Positions 1 to 6,810 of a stretch of DNA of 12,828 bases are shown here, piece by piece. Source of the stretch: Candidatus Adiutrix sp. GTDB lineage: Bacteria > Desulfobacterota > Desulfarculia > Adiutricales > Adiutricaceae. Both the position numbers and the translations under genes were made by a program. A model generated the notes under the pieces. It had not been told where the DNA came from, did no database searches, and saw nothing but the letters and a program-made list of their open reading frames with translations. Each line of letters begins with the position of its first letter. Positions within the stretch are counted from its first letter, which is position 1. The stretch spans positions 1 to 12,828 of the forward strand of contig JAITBV010000199.1 in the NCBI GenBank assembly GCA_031283395.1, in the 5' to 3' direction.

Positions 1-1614
1 TCGTATTTTAAGAACACGTTCATTGATTCGGTACGGGAAGAGAGAGACCGGCTCGAGCGGGAGAAGAATACAACCGCCTTGAGGGGGGCGGTCCAATCGA
101 TGCGATCGAACATGACCCCCTTGGCGCAAGATGCCGGTCCCGAAGCGCTAACCAAGCTGATCGAAAGCGGAGCGGACGTCAACGCCAGAGATAAAAACGG
201 CACCACGGTATTGATGGACTCGGTATTCCACAGCAGCAACCCCGAAGTGATCCGCGAGCTGATCAAGGGCGGCGCGGCGGTCGATTTCCGCAGCGAAAAT
301 GGCTGGACGCCCTTGATGACGGCGGCCCAATTTAATAAAAATCCGGGAGTGATCACCGCCCTGATCGAAAACGGCGCGGACGTCAATGCCAGAAATCAAA
401 GCGACGAAACGGTATTGATGCTGGCGGCGGCTTTTAATGACAATCCCGAAATAATCACCACGCTGATAAAAAGTGGCGCGGAGGTCAACGCCAGAGGTAA
501 AAAAGGCTGGACGCCTTTGCTATTGGCGGCGGAACATAATAGGAACCCCGAGGTGATCAGCGCGCTGATCAAGGCCGGAGCGGAGGTCAACGTCAGAAAC
601 CCAAAAGGTGAAACGGTATTGATGCTGGCGGCCCAAAATAGAAACCCCGATGGGATCGCCGCAATCACCACGCTGCTAAAAAACGGCGCGGACGTCAAGG
701 CTTTAGATAGCGATGGAAACTCAATCTTGATGCGGGTGGCGCGATCGAGGATATCGAATACCACTCCCGAGGTGATCGCCGCGCTGGTTAAAAGCGGCGC
801 GGACGTCAACGCCAGAAGCAAAAACGGCGAAACGATATTGGAGATCGCGGCTCGCAATAATCACCCCGATGTGGTCGCCGCGCTGATCAAAAACGGCGCG
901 GACGCCAAGGCTTTAGATGACCAGGGAAACTCGGCCTTGATGCGGGCGGCGCAATCGAGGGTGTCGAAACCGGTCAAAGATGGCGCGGATATCGACGCCA
1001 GAGACGAAGTGGGTCGAACGATATTGATGATTGCGGCTGCAAATAATCGCCCTGATGTCGCCGTTTCGCTGATCAAAAACGGAGCGGATGTCAATGCCAT
1101 AGATAATTATGGGAACTCGGTCTTGATGTGGGCGGCGCAATCGATGAACTCGAATAACAACCTTGAAATATTTGCCGAGCTGATTGAAAACGGAGCATAC
1201 CTCGACGCCAGAAACCAGAGCGGCCAAACGGCCTTAATGCTTGTGGCGCGCTTTGGCCGTAACACGGAAGTGATCACTACGCTGATCAAAAGCGGCGCGG
1301 ATGTCAATGCCCGCGATAAAAATGGATGGACGCCATTAATGTTGGTGGCGAGGTACAGTACACAGGCAGAAAGGATCACCGCATTGGTCGAAAACGGCGC
1401 TGATGTCAATGTCCGTAGTATAAGTGGGCAGACGCCATTGATGTTGGCGGTGAAACACAATAGGAACCCCAAAATAATCGCCACCCTGGTCGAGAACGGA
1501 GCGGATGCGGACCTGAAAGACAACCAGGGCCGGAAGGCTGTGGATTTTGCTGAAGATAACCCGAATTACGAAGAATTGAAAACGCTTCCAATGTTTTCAG
1601 GACGCCGGTCTTAA
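1..1614 (+). CDS. Ankyrin-repeat protein, 5' end outside the window
   Basis: The reading frame is open from base 1 to the TAA at 1612-1614, giving at least 537 residues. The gene therefore probably starts upstream of the window; TTG at 79 and ATG at 100 or 112 are possible but have no clear ribosome site. After a charged stretch (roughly residues 12-25, rich in Arg, Glu and Asp) the protein is almost entirely ankyrin repeats. I count 14 copies of the [N/S]GAD-V-N-A-R type turn, each followed by a G-x-T-x-L-M-x-A-A first helix and an xPEVIxxLI second helix. Ankyrin arrays bind other proteins; no catalytic domain is visible, so the partner and function are unknown. The last unit ends in a capping sequence (KDNQGRKAVDFAEDN) before a short tail. 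Codons are richer in A/T than in the genes to the right (many aat, aaa, ata), which fits recent acquisition or relaxed selection. It converges on the AEC permease gene. The identification as ankyrin is firm; the role is not. Confidence 0.93.
   Translation, partial: SYFKNTFIDSVREERDRLEREKNTTALRGAVQSMRSNMTPLAQDAGPEALTKLIESGADVNARDKNGTTVLMDSVFHSSNPEVIRELIKGGAAVDFRSENGWTPLMTAAQFNKNPGVITALIENGADVNARNQSDETVLMLAAAFNDNPEIITTLIKSGAEVNARGKKGWTPLLLAAEHNRNPEVISALIKAGAEVNVRNPKGETVLMLAAQNRNPDGIAAITTLLKNGADVKALDSDGNSILMRVARSRISNTTPEVIAALVKSGADVNARSKNGETILEIAARNNHPDVVAALIKNGADAKALDDQGNSALMRAAQSRVSKPVKDGADIDARDEVGRTILMIAAANNRPDVAVSLIKNGADVNAIDNYGNSVLMWAAQSMNSNNNLEIFAELIENGAYLDARNQSGQTALMLVARFGRNTEVITTLIKSGADVNARDKNGWTPLMLVARYSTQAERITALVENGADVNVRSISGQTPLMLAVKHNRNPKIIATLVENGADADLKDNQGRKAVDFAEDNPNYEELKTLPMFSGRRS
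130..1563 (+). repeat. Tandem ankyrin repeat array (about 14 units)
   Basis: Units of about 33-37 codons follow each other through most of the gene. The DNA is also repetitive: the string GGCGCGGACGTCAA recurs at about 374, 684 and 798, with near copies at most other unit boundaries. This suggests that the array grew by duplication. Units mostly carry the GADVNAR turn; outliers are GAAVDFR (near 270), GAYLDAR (near 1195) and the final GADADLK (near 1500). Confidence 0.88.
691..1299 (+). repeat. Higher-order ankyrin super-repeat, three two-unit copies
   Basis: Three successive blocks (691-900, 901-1086, 1087-1299) each hold two ankyrin units. The first unit is of an [A/V/I]-DxxGNSxLMxxAxS type and the second of a GxTxLMxxA type, so a pair of units was duplicated as a block. 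Block 1 is 70 codons and block 3 is 71, but block 2 is only 62. In block 2 the residues matching TTPEVIAA of block 1 are absent (scar near 961-975), which removes most of the second helix of one unit without breaking the frame. Confidence 0.75.
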
Positions 1615-1753
1615 CCAGCACCTCAATAAACGGTCATATCCCTCCCGGCCGATGAAAACCTCCCGCCGGCGCAGTCCCCGTAGCCGATCCATTGGCCCCG
1701 CTCCTGCCTGAAGCCCTGCCCGATGTTGGATATTTACTTTAAGTTTGCGGATG
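1615..1753. other. Convergent intergenic gap with no clear signal
   Basis: This 139-bp gap lies between the ankyrin stop and the AEC permease stop. I looked for a bidirectional terminator and found no stem followed by a T run on either strand. A short open frame on the minus strand here has no recognisable motif. Confidence 0.5.
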
Positions 1754-2713
1754 CTACCAAGTTTCTCCAGGCGGTAAACCCAGGGAAATGAAAACCAGGA
1801 ACAGGGGAATAACCAGCATGGACAGGACAGTGCCGACAAAGACGACCCGGGAGGCGAAGGCCGGGTCGGTGCGGTAATAACCGGCCAGAAGGGCCAGGCT
1901 GGTCGGGGGCGGCAGGGAAGACTGGATTATAAAGACTTTGACCATAAGAGGCGTCATTTCAAAAAAAAGCGTCAAAAGGATAATGGTCAGGGGGCTTAAA
2001 ACAAAACGTCCCAGCAGCACCAGGGACAGGTCGCGGTCAGGCTTGAAGGCGGAGCCGGAGACGCTCCTCAGGCTCAGGCCGATGAACAAAAGAGCCAGGG
2101 GCGTGGTCAGGCTGCCGAGGAGCGCGGCTGAATCCAGGACGACCTTGGGGGGGTGGAGGCCGGCCAGAAGCACTATTATGCCCAGACCGAAGCCCAGGAG
2201 AGGCGGGGAAAATATCTGCCCGAGGCTCAGGGACCACTTGGTTTCATCTCCGTCCCGGCTCATGGCGTGTTGGCCCAAGGTCCAGAAAAAAAGGGAGTTG
2301 GCAAAAAAATAAAGGAGTACATAGGGCAGGGCGGCTTCGCCGAAAAGGGCCACATTGACCGGCAGGCCTATGAATATGGTGTTGGCTGAAGCGCAGCCGG
2401 TGGTCACCAGCCCCCGCCTGGTCCGGCTGACGTTGAACAGCCTGACCAGGACGAGGCCTAGGGCGAAATTCAGCATTATGGAGATAAGGGGCGCCAGGAC
2501 GCCGGAGATGAGCCGGGTGAACTCCTCGCGGGTGAAGGTGGTCAGGACATTGACGAAAAGATAGGGCGGCAGGGCCACTAGGGTGACCAGGCGGGGCAGA
2601 AAGATTTTGGTTTCCGGGGCGCACCAGCCGCGGCGGTCCAGGATGAAACCGACCAGCCCGATGAAATAGAGGCTTAAGACGCACTCCAGACCCTGGAGGA
2701 TGGCGGACAGCAT
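1754..2713 (-). CDS. AEC (auxin efflux carrier) family permease
   Basis: This is a 319-residue integral membrane protein of the Mem_trans / auxin efflux carrier family, whose members move organic acids or other small anions across the inner membrane; the substrate cannot be read from sequence. It is hydrophobic throughout, with about ten predicted membrane segments. Family landmarks are the NTIFIGLPVNVALFG stretch (residues 111-125), which resembles the conserved N-x-G-F-I-G-x-P segment, and the C-terminal SLPPPTSLALLAGYY (266-280) followed by a V-G-T-V-L-S-M-L-V-I-P helix (293-303), the usual last hairpin of these carriers. I chose ATG at 2713, whose A is also the last base of the preceding gene's TGA stop (TGATG overlap), over the GTG one codon upstream. 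It is the third gene of a minus-strand operon and probably translationally coupled to the DUF2802-like gene. Length is normal for the family (about 300-330). Confidence 0.88.
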   Translation of the reverse strand: MLSAILQGLECVLSLYFIGLVGFILDRRGWCAPETKIFLPRLVTLVALPPYLFVNVLTTFTREEFTRLISGVLAPLISIMLNFALGLVLVRLFNVSRTRRGLVTTGCASANTIFIGLPVNVALFGEAALPYVLLYFFANSLFFWTLGQHAMSRDGDETKWSLSLGQIFSPPLLGFGLGIIVLLAGLHPPKVVLDSAALLGSLTTPLALLFIGLSLRSVSGSAFKPDRDLSLVLLGRFVLSPLTIILLTLFFEMTPLMVKVFIIQSSLPPPTSLALLAGYYRTDPAFASRVVFVGTVLSMLVIPLFLVFISLGLPPGETW

Positions 2714-3222
2714 CACAGGCTGAATTGACGCTCCAAGTCGATGATGAGCTCCACCTCGCCCAGGTGGAGGCGGGCCTTGGCGGCTATTTCCTCGGGCGGT
2801 AGGCCTTTTTTGGCCATTTGCAGGACCAAGGCCCGGACTTCGGGGGCGGCGGGGTTGGCTTCCTGGGCGGCGGCGGGCGGAGCTGCCTTGCTCTGGCGCA
2901 GTTCAGCCAGCTTTTTCTGGGCGCTGTCGAAACTGGCCTCGGTCTGTTTCAACAGGACCTGGTAATCGGAGAGACGGCGATCCAGCTTCAGTATGAGGCC
3001 GGCCGAGAGGTTTTTTTTATCCTCCAGATTCTGCTCGAAAGTCGCGGAAAGTCTTTCCGCCTCTTCCAGGAAATTTTTCAGGGAGTGCTGCCAGTTTTCA
3101 GGCAAGTGGGCCGTCTCTTCGGGCCGGACGGGAAAGGCCCGGGTGCGCCGCCAGATGACCATCAGGAGTATGACCAGTATGATTTCCAGGGCCACCTGGG
3201 TGAAGGTCAGGGCTACGGACAA
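2713..3222 (-). CDS. Membrane-anchored coiled-coil protein, DUF2802-like
   Basis: A 169-residue protein of no known biochemical function. An N-terminal membrane segment (about residues 7-24, followed by Arg-Arg) anchors it, probably with the rest in the cytoplasm. A long charged, heptad-like helical region (about 44-112) looks like a coiled coil, then comes an Ala/Pro linker (113-127). The C-terminal 128-165 reads EVRALVLQMAKKGLPPEEI followed by AAKARLHLGEVELIIDL, a helix-turn-helix-like tail typical of DUF2802/DUF6115 proteins. From memory, such proteins often lie near flagellar or chemotaxis genes in other bacteria, and cheY-cheA is found just across rpmB here. The start is TTG at 3222: an in-frame stop lies two codons upstream, and AGAGG sits 8 nt before the TTG. 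A GTG at codon 10 is the alternative. It is the middle gene of the operon, overlapping the permease gene by one base. Confidence 0.7.
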   Translation of the reverse strand: MSVALTFTQVALEIILVILLMVIWRRTRAFPVRPEETAHLPENWQHSLKNFLEEAERLSATFEQNLEDKKNLSAGLILKLDRRLSDYQVLLKQTEASFDSAQKKLAELRQSKAAPPAAAQEANPAAPEVRALVLQMAKKGLPPEEIAAKARLHLGEVELIIDLERQFSL

Positions 3223-3250
3223 GAATCAGGCCTCTTTGACGGCGGCGCCG

Positions 3251-3589
3251 TCAGATGCGGACATCGACCACCGGTCGCGGGTCAAAGGGCCCCGGGGCCG
3301 CTTCGGCCTGTCGCCGGTCACTGGGGGGGGGGCCGCCCCGGCGGGTCTTGGGGAGGGGCGGGCGAGGTCTTCGGTTTGCGCGGTGGCCTTTGGGATCGAT
3401 GGCGGTCACCGCTCTGGTCTCATCCAGGGGCTGAACCGTTTTGGCCAGCACTTCCCGGAGCCGCTGGGAAGTTTCGGCCTGGGCCTCCAGCCGGGTCGCC
3501 TCTTCCGCGGCCAGTTGTCCGCCGGCCAGGGCGCTGACCTGGGGGGACTGGGTCAGGACTTGGGTCAGGTTGGCCAAGGCCGCCGTCAT
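3251..3589 (-). CDS. Small Pro/Arg-rich protein with homopolymer tract
   Basis: A 112-residue protein that I do not recognise firmly. The N-terminal half (1-60) is a predicted helix rich in Ala, Gln and Glu. The middle (70-90) is rich in Arg and Pro, and the last residues are VVDVRI. The layout (helical N-terminus, basic low-complexity middle, short hydrophobic D-[VI]-R-[IV] end, just upstream of a DUF2802-type gene) resembles small uncharacterised proteins found with flagellar/chemotaxis genes in Deltaproteobacteria and Firmicutes; this is a weak, memory-based comparison. I chose ATG at 3589 because AAAGGAGG ends 4 nt before it; a longer frame to 3631 would start upstream of the likely transcription start. 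The coding strand carries ten consecutive C bases (3323-3332), so a frameshift by slippage or a sequencing error is possible. The gene ends 28 nt before the next start. It is first in the three-gene operon. Confidence 0.6.
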   Translation of the reverse strand: MTAALANLTQVLTQSPQVSALAGGQLAAEEATRLEAQAETSQRLREVLAKTVQPLDETRAVTAIDPKGHRANRRPRPPLPKTRRGGPPPSDRRQAEAAPGPFDPRPVVDVRI

Positions 3590-3619
3590 GGCGCCTCCTT
3601 TAAAGGTAAACTGTGACCC

Positions 3620-3648
3620 ATTATAACCCATTCCCGGGCGGCCGACAA
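3620..3648 (-). promoter_or_regulatory. Sigma-70-type promoter for the 3251-1754 operon
   Basis: On the minus strand TTGTCG (3648-3643) is followed after exactly 17 nt by a perfect TATAAT (3625-3620). The predicted transcript starts near 3613, leaving a leader of about 24 nt that contains the AAAGGAGG ribosome site for the ATG at 3589. This supports 3589 rather than 3631 as the start codon. The promoter is read by eye and untested. Confidence 0.7.
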
Positions 3649-3742
3649 GGGTGGGCCTCCCGGGTCTGGCGGCGAAACGGATGGTCAGCCCGGCAGGGGC
3701 TTGACTCGTCCGTCGATAGGCTCGTGGGGATACTGGCGGGGG

Positions 3743-3958
3743 TTATTGGGCGGCTTTGGCCTTGGGGGCGGGTTTGGTGACCTTGCCGCTCTTTATGCAC
3801 TGGGTGCAGGCCTTGATTTTTTTCACCGTGCCGTTGGGCAACTGGTGGTGCAGGGACTGGGGGTTGGGCTGCCAGAGTTTTTTTGTTTTATTGTTGGCGT
3901 GCGAAACGTTATAGCCGTTTTGGGCGTGTTTGCCGCATAAATCACAGACGCGGGACAT
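3743..3958 (-). CDS. rpmB: Large-subunit ribosomal protein L28 (bL28)
   Basis: bL28 is a small structural protein of the 50S ribosomal subunit that contacts 23S rRNA. The 71-residue sequence has the whole family pattern: a C5-x2-C8 pair at the start, G-x-N-V-S-H-A-N-N-K-T-K-K (residues 15-27), W-x-P-N (29-32), G-T-V-K-K-I-K-A and a second C51-x2-C54 pair before SGKV. The four cysteines mark the zinc-binding (C+) paralogue type rather than the zinc-free form that many bacteria make under zinc limitation. The tail (KPAPKAKAAQ) is basic and flexible. The start ATG at 3958 is preceded by AAGGGGAG at a spacing of 6 nt. The gene stands alone, transcribed away from cheY, and has its own extended -10 promoter and a leader hairpin. 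Length is normal. Confidence 0.95.
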   Translation of the reverse strand: MSRVCDLCGKHAQNGYNVSHANNKTKKLWQPNPQSLHHQLPNGTVKKIKACTQCIKSGKVTKPAPKAKAAQ

Positions 3959-4004
3959 GGTCTTCTCCCCTTGGTCGTTATCGGCGCTGGTGTCAGGCCG
4001 CGGG

Positions 4005-4026
4005 TCCTCAAAGTCATCTTTGAGGA
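4005..4026 (-). promoter_or_regulatory. Perfect 9-bp hairpin at the 5' end of the rpmB leader
   Basis: TCCTCAAAG (4005-4013) and CTTTGAGGA (4018-4026) are perfect inverted repeats around a 4-base loop. The minus-strand promoter at 4062-4034 predicts a transcript start near 4027, so the mRNA would begin with, or just before, this stem. That position suits 5'-end protection or control of L28 synthesis. A terminator role for plus-strand transcription is less likely, because no plus-strand gene lies just upstream and the following AATTTT is short. Confidence 0.6.
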
Positions 4027-4033
4027 ATTTTGA

Positions 4034-4062
4034 AATATAGCATAGGGCGGCTGTCTTGGCAA
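4034..4062 (-). promoter_or_regulatory. Extended -10 promoter of rpmB
   Basis: On the minus strand TTGCCA (4062-4057) and TATATT (4039-4034) are 17 nt apart, with TG one base upstream of the -10 hexamer (TGC-TATATT), which is the extended -10 element. The nine bases TATGCTATA are identical to those of the dnaN promoter at 7004-7012. The leader from the predicted start to the rpmB ATG is about 70 nt. Confidence 0.7.
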
Positions 4063-4208
4063 GTCTTGGGCTTTCCGGCTCGTTTTTGACGATACCTCTG
4101 GCCTTTCCGTTGGGAATGTGTTAATATCGTTATGATGTATTCCTGGATTTTATAAATCTCGTCCGGTTTTACGGCCAAGAGCGATTTTGCCAAGCGGAGG
4201 ATTCCGAC

Positions 4209-4586
4209 ATGCCCCTGGGTTCTGGTCAGCGAGTCTTGATTGTTGACGATTCGCCCATTATGCGGCAGATGCTCGTCAAAATTTTTACGGACGAGGGTTT
4301 CAAGGTGGCGGGAGAAGCGGTTGACGGCTCGGAAGCCCTGGAGATGTTCGAGAGCCTTAACCCGGATTTGATCACCCTGGACATCGTCATGCCCAAAATG
4401 AGAGGCATAGAGGTGCTGGAGCGCATCATGGCTACCAAGCCAGAAGCCCGGGTCATCATGGCCTCTTCGGTTTCCGATGCCCGGACGGTCATGCACTGCC
4501 TTAAGATGGGAGCTAAACAATATATAGTCAAACCCTATGACGAAAGCAAGATATCGGATGCCGTCAAAAAGGCCCTGGAACTTTGA
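4209..4586 (+). CDS. cheY: CheY-like single-domain response regulator
   Basis: A 125-residue stand-alone receiver domain with no output domain. It has the acidic pocket D13-D14 in VLIVDDSP, the phospho-acceptor D58 in ITLDIVMP, the switch Ser86/Ser87 in VIMASS, the aromatic Tyr105 and the invariant Lys108-Pro109. CheY proteins take phosphate from CheA and, when phosphorylated, bind the flagellar motor switch or another target. The cheA-type kinase 76 bp downstream is the obvious partner. The start ATG at 4209 follows GGAGG with an 8-nt gap. The gene is transcribed away from rpmB across a 250-bp gap in which I see no convincing promoter for it. CheY is the best name, but an adaptor or sink receiver for a non-motility pathway has the same sequence features. 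Confidence 0.9.
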   Translation: MPLGSGQRVLIVDDSPIMRQMLVKIFTDEGFKVAGEAVDGSEALEMFESLNPDLITLDIVMPKMRGIEVLERIMATKPEARVIMASSVSDARTVMHCLKMGAKQYIVKPYDESKISDAVKKALEL

Positions 4587-4622
4587 GCGGAGCCGGGGGG
4601 GACGGCGGGGCCGGAGGCCAGC

Positions 4623-4636
4623 CTTAAGGCCTTAAG
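4623..4636. repeat. Perfect 14-bp palindrome between cheY and cheA
   Basis: CTTAAGGCCTTAAG is its own reverse complement. It lies 37 bp after the cheY stop and 27 bp before the cheA start. It has no loop, so it is more like a dimeric protein-binding site than an RNA terminator, but it may also be chance. Confidence 0.45.
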
Positions 4637-4662
4637 ATGCTTGGGTCCGAATGAGGGGATAA

Positions 4663-6810
4663 ATGAGCGTAACCGACGAGAACCTGGCGGAATTGTTTGA
4701 ACAATACAAAGACGAGGTCCGCGAGACCATCGGTACTTTGGACAATGAGCTGGTGTCCATCGAGCAGGATCCCACCTCCAGCGAAACCATTTTTTCGCTG
4801 TTCCGGCATATGCATTCCCTGAAGGGTTCTTCCAAGATGTTCAATGTCGACAACATTGCCGACATCGCCCATCGCCTGGAAGACCTGATGTCCATGATCG
4901 ACAAGGACAACACCCTTCTGACCAAGCATCCCAAGGTCATCGATCTTCTGTTCCGGGGCAACGATATTTTCCGGGACATCATCGCCCGCCTGGAGGAAGA
5001 CCCCCTTTTCACCCCCCTGACCCCGGAACACAGCTCTTTCATAAGTGAAATCGAGGCCCAGATCGAAAAAATCAATCGCCGCGATTCCCAGTTGTTGGAT
5101 GCAGCCCGCAAGTTATTGGAGACGTTGGATAATTTCTTGCCGTCCCTGGAGGAAGCCGAGGCCGAGCCTCTCAAGAGGGACATGGCCGACCTCTCCGCCG
5201 GGCTGACCCTGGCTACTTTGGCCGATGAGGGTTCCAACCAGATCCGCTTCCATTACAACGGGCTGGACCTCACCGGCGAGGTGCGCGGCTTAGAAGACCT
5301 TTTGAAAAAATTCAAATCCGGGCAGACCTCCCCTAGTGACAGCGAAGCCCTTATGGATGTGGTCGGGCGGCTTTACAACGGCTTGGCCAATGTGGCCCAG
5401 GAGGACACCCAGGGCCTCATCGCCGAGCTTGGTGACGGCCTGAACATGATTAAAGAGCATAAGCTGGACCCTGACCAGATAGTGATCGGCTTCTTCACGG
5501 TCATCCTCTCCGAGTTGAAGGAGAAGTTTCAGGTGGAAGTGTTGATGCCGGCCGGAAGTTCCGGGGCCAAGACGGCCAAGAAGAGTGCAGTGGCCTTCAA
5601 GGAACCCCAGATAAAGACCATCCGGGTGGACGAATCCAAGATAGACGAATTTCTGGATTCCGTTGGCAAGCTAATCACCAAAAGTGAAAATCTCAATCAC
5701 CTGCAGTTCGCCTTCCGCCAGGCCGGCCTCAACACTACCCTGATGCGTGATTTTACCACAGTCTCCCGCACTATTTCCAACGACATCGTCAACCTGCAAC
5801 GCTCCATCATGAAGGTGCGCCAGGTGGAGATGAACAACATCCTCAAGAAATTCCCCCGCTTGGTCCGCGATATTTCCCACAAGATAAACAAGGAGGCCGA
5901 ACTCAACATAACCGGGGAGAGGGTGCCCATTGACAACAGCCTTCTGGACGATGTGGAACAGGCCCTGGTCCATATCGTCCGCAACGCCGTCGATCACGGC
6001 CTGGAGACCCCCGAGGAACGGATGGCCGCCGGCAAGTTCCGCCGGGGTTCCATCAACATAAGCGTCGTCCAGGAGGAGTCCTCCATCTATATTGAAGTAG
6101 CTGACGACGGACGGGGCCTGAACCTGGACCGGATCAGGGAAAAGGCTGTGGACCGTGAACTCCTCACCACCGAGCAGGCGGCCGCCATGAGTGACAAGGA
6201 AGTGGAAATGCTGATTTTCCGCTCGGGCCTTTCCACCAAGGATGCGGCCACCGACCTCTCCGGGCGGGGGGTGGGTATGGACGTGGTCATGACCAACCCC
6301 AAAAAATGGAACGGCGACGTCATCGTCAACAACAATCCCGGTCTGGGACTGGCCGTGGGGCTCCGGTTGCCCATAACCAACACCCTCCTGACCAAGGAGG
6401 CCATCCTCCTGAGGGTGGGTGAAAGCATCTTCTGCCTGCCCCTGGAAAACGTAAGCGAAATAGTCACCGTGCCCCTGGCGGCCATTCATGACCACCGGAC
6501 CAATTTCGTCTTCCGCCACCGCGACATGGTCATTTCGGTCATCAACATCAAGGAGATCCTGGGGCTGGGCTTCAGCGACTTCTCGGCCGGCGCCGCCAGC
6601 GGTGAAAGCCGGCCTTTCATCATTCTCCAAGGCCGGAACGAATCCCGTCAATCCATCATGGCCGATGAGATCCTGGGCCAGCAGAAAATAGTCATCAAGG
6701 CGTTCGAATTGGATACCTTCCGCAAGCTGCCCTATTTCAACGGTCTGACCCTTCTGGGAGACGGACGGGTGGTTTTGATCCTGGATTCGGATAAATTTCT
6801 GACCAACTGA
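4663..6810 (+). CDS. cheA: CheA-type chemotaxis histidine kinase
   Basis: A 715-residue soluble histidine kinase that autophosphorylates and passes phosphate to a receiver. Domains in order: P1/Hpt (about 1-105) with the phosphorylated His51 in MHSLKGSS; an alpha-rich stretch (about 105-300) with no recognisable CheY-binding P2 domain; P3 dimerisation (about 318-385, starting IRVDESKIDEFLDSVGKL); P4 ATP-binding domain with the N-box H437, N441, D444 and H445, G1 box D481-D-G-R-G485, and G2 box GRGVGMDVV (534-542); and a CheW-like P5 domain (about 575-715). The G3 region reads GLGLAVGLRLPIT (560-572), with Leu where CheA normally has Thr in G-x-G-T, and the preceding MTNPKKWNG is also atypical. 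ATG at 4663 follows GAGGGG with a 4-nt gap. It lies 76 bp after cheY, presumably co-transcribed. No cheW, cheB, cheR or receptor gene is in view, so chemotaxis versus another Che-like output is open. Confidence 0.93.
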   Translation: MSVTDENLAELFEQYKDEVRETIGTLDNELVSIEQDPTSSETIFSLFRHMHSLKGSSKMFNVDNIADIAHRLEDLMSMIDKDNTLLTKHPKVIDLLFRGNDIFRDIIARLEEDPLFTPLTPEHSSFISEIEAQIEKINRRDSQLLDAARKLLETLDNFLPSLEEAEAEPLKRDMADLSAGLTLATLADEGSNQIRFHYNGLDLTGEVRGLEDLLKKFKSGQTSPSDSEALMDVVGRLYNGLANVAQEDTQGLIAELGDGLNMIKEHKLDPDQIVIGFFTVILSELKEKFQVEVLMPAGSSGAKTAKKSAVAFKEPQIKTIRVDESKIDEFLDSVGKLITKSENLNHLQFAFRQAGLNTTLMRDFTTVSRTISNDIVNLQRSIMKVRQVEMNNILKKFPRLVRDISHKINKEAELNITGERVPIDNSLLDDVEQALVHIVRNAVDHGLETPEERMAAGKFRRGSINISVVQEESSIYIEVADDGRGLNLDRIREKAVDRELLTTEQAAAMSDKEVEMLIFRSGLSTKDAATDLSGRGVGMDVVMTNPKKWNGDVIVNNNPGLGLAVGLRLPITNTLLTKEAILLRVGESIFCLPLENVSEIVTVPLAAIHDHRTNFVFRHRDMVISVINIKEILGLGFSDFSAGAASGESRPFIILQGRNESRQSIMADEILGQQKIVIKAFELDTFRKLPYFNGLTLLGDGRVVLILDSDKFLTN

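Noticed and set aside
396..857. Hydrophobic, Ser/Leu-rich minus-strand frames opposite the ankyrin gene
   Set aside because: They are periodic only because the ankyrin repeats are periodic; the plus-strand frame has clear ankyrin motifs.
130..1563. Regular short repeats as a CRISPR array
   Set aside because: The repeats are coding, diverged and translate to ankyrin units, with no constant repeat or unique spacers.
4099..4114. Sigma-54-like site TGGCCTTTCCGTTGGG upstream of cheY
   Set aside because: The TGGC and TTG parts fit, but the required GC at -12 is GG and the middle of the -24 box differs.
4086..4156. TTGACG, TATGAT and TATAAA strings upstream of cheY as a sigma-70 promoter
   Set aside because: No pair of these has a 16-18 nt spacing with a fair match in both boxes.
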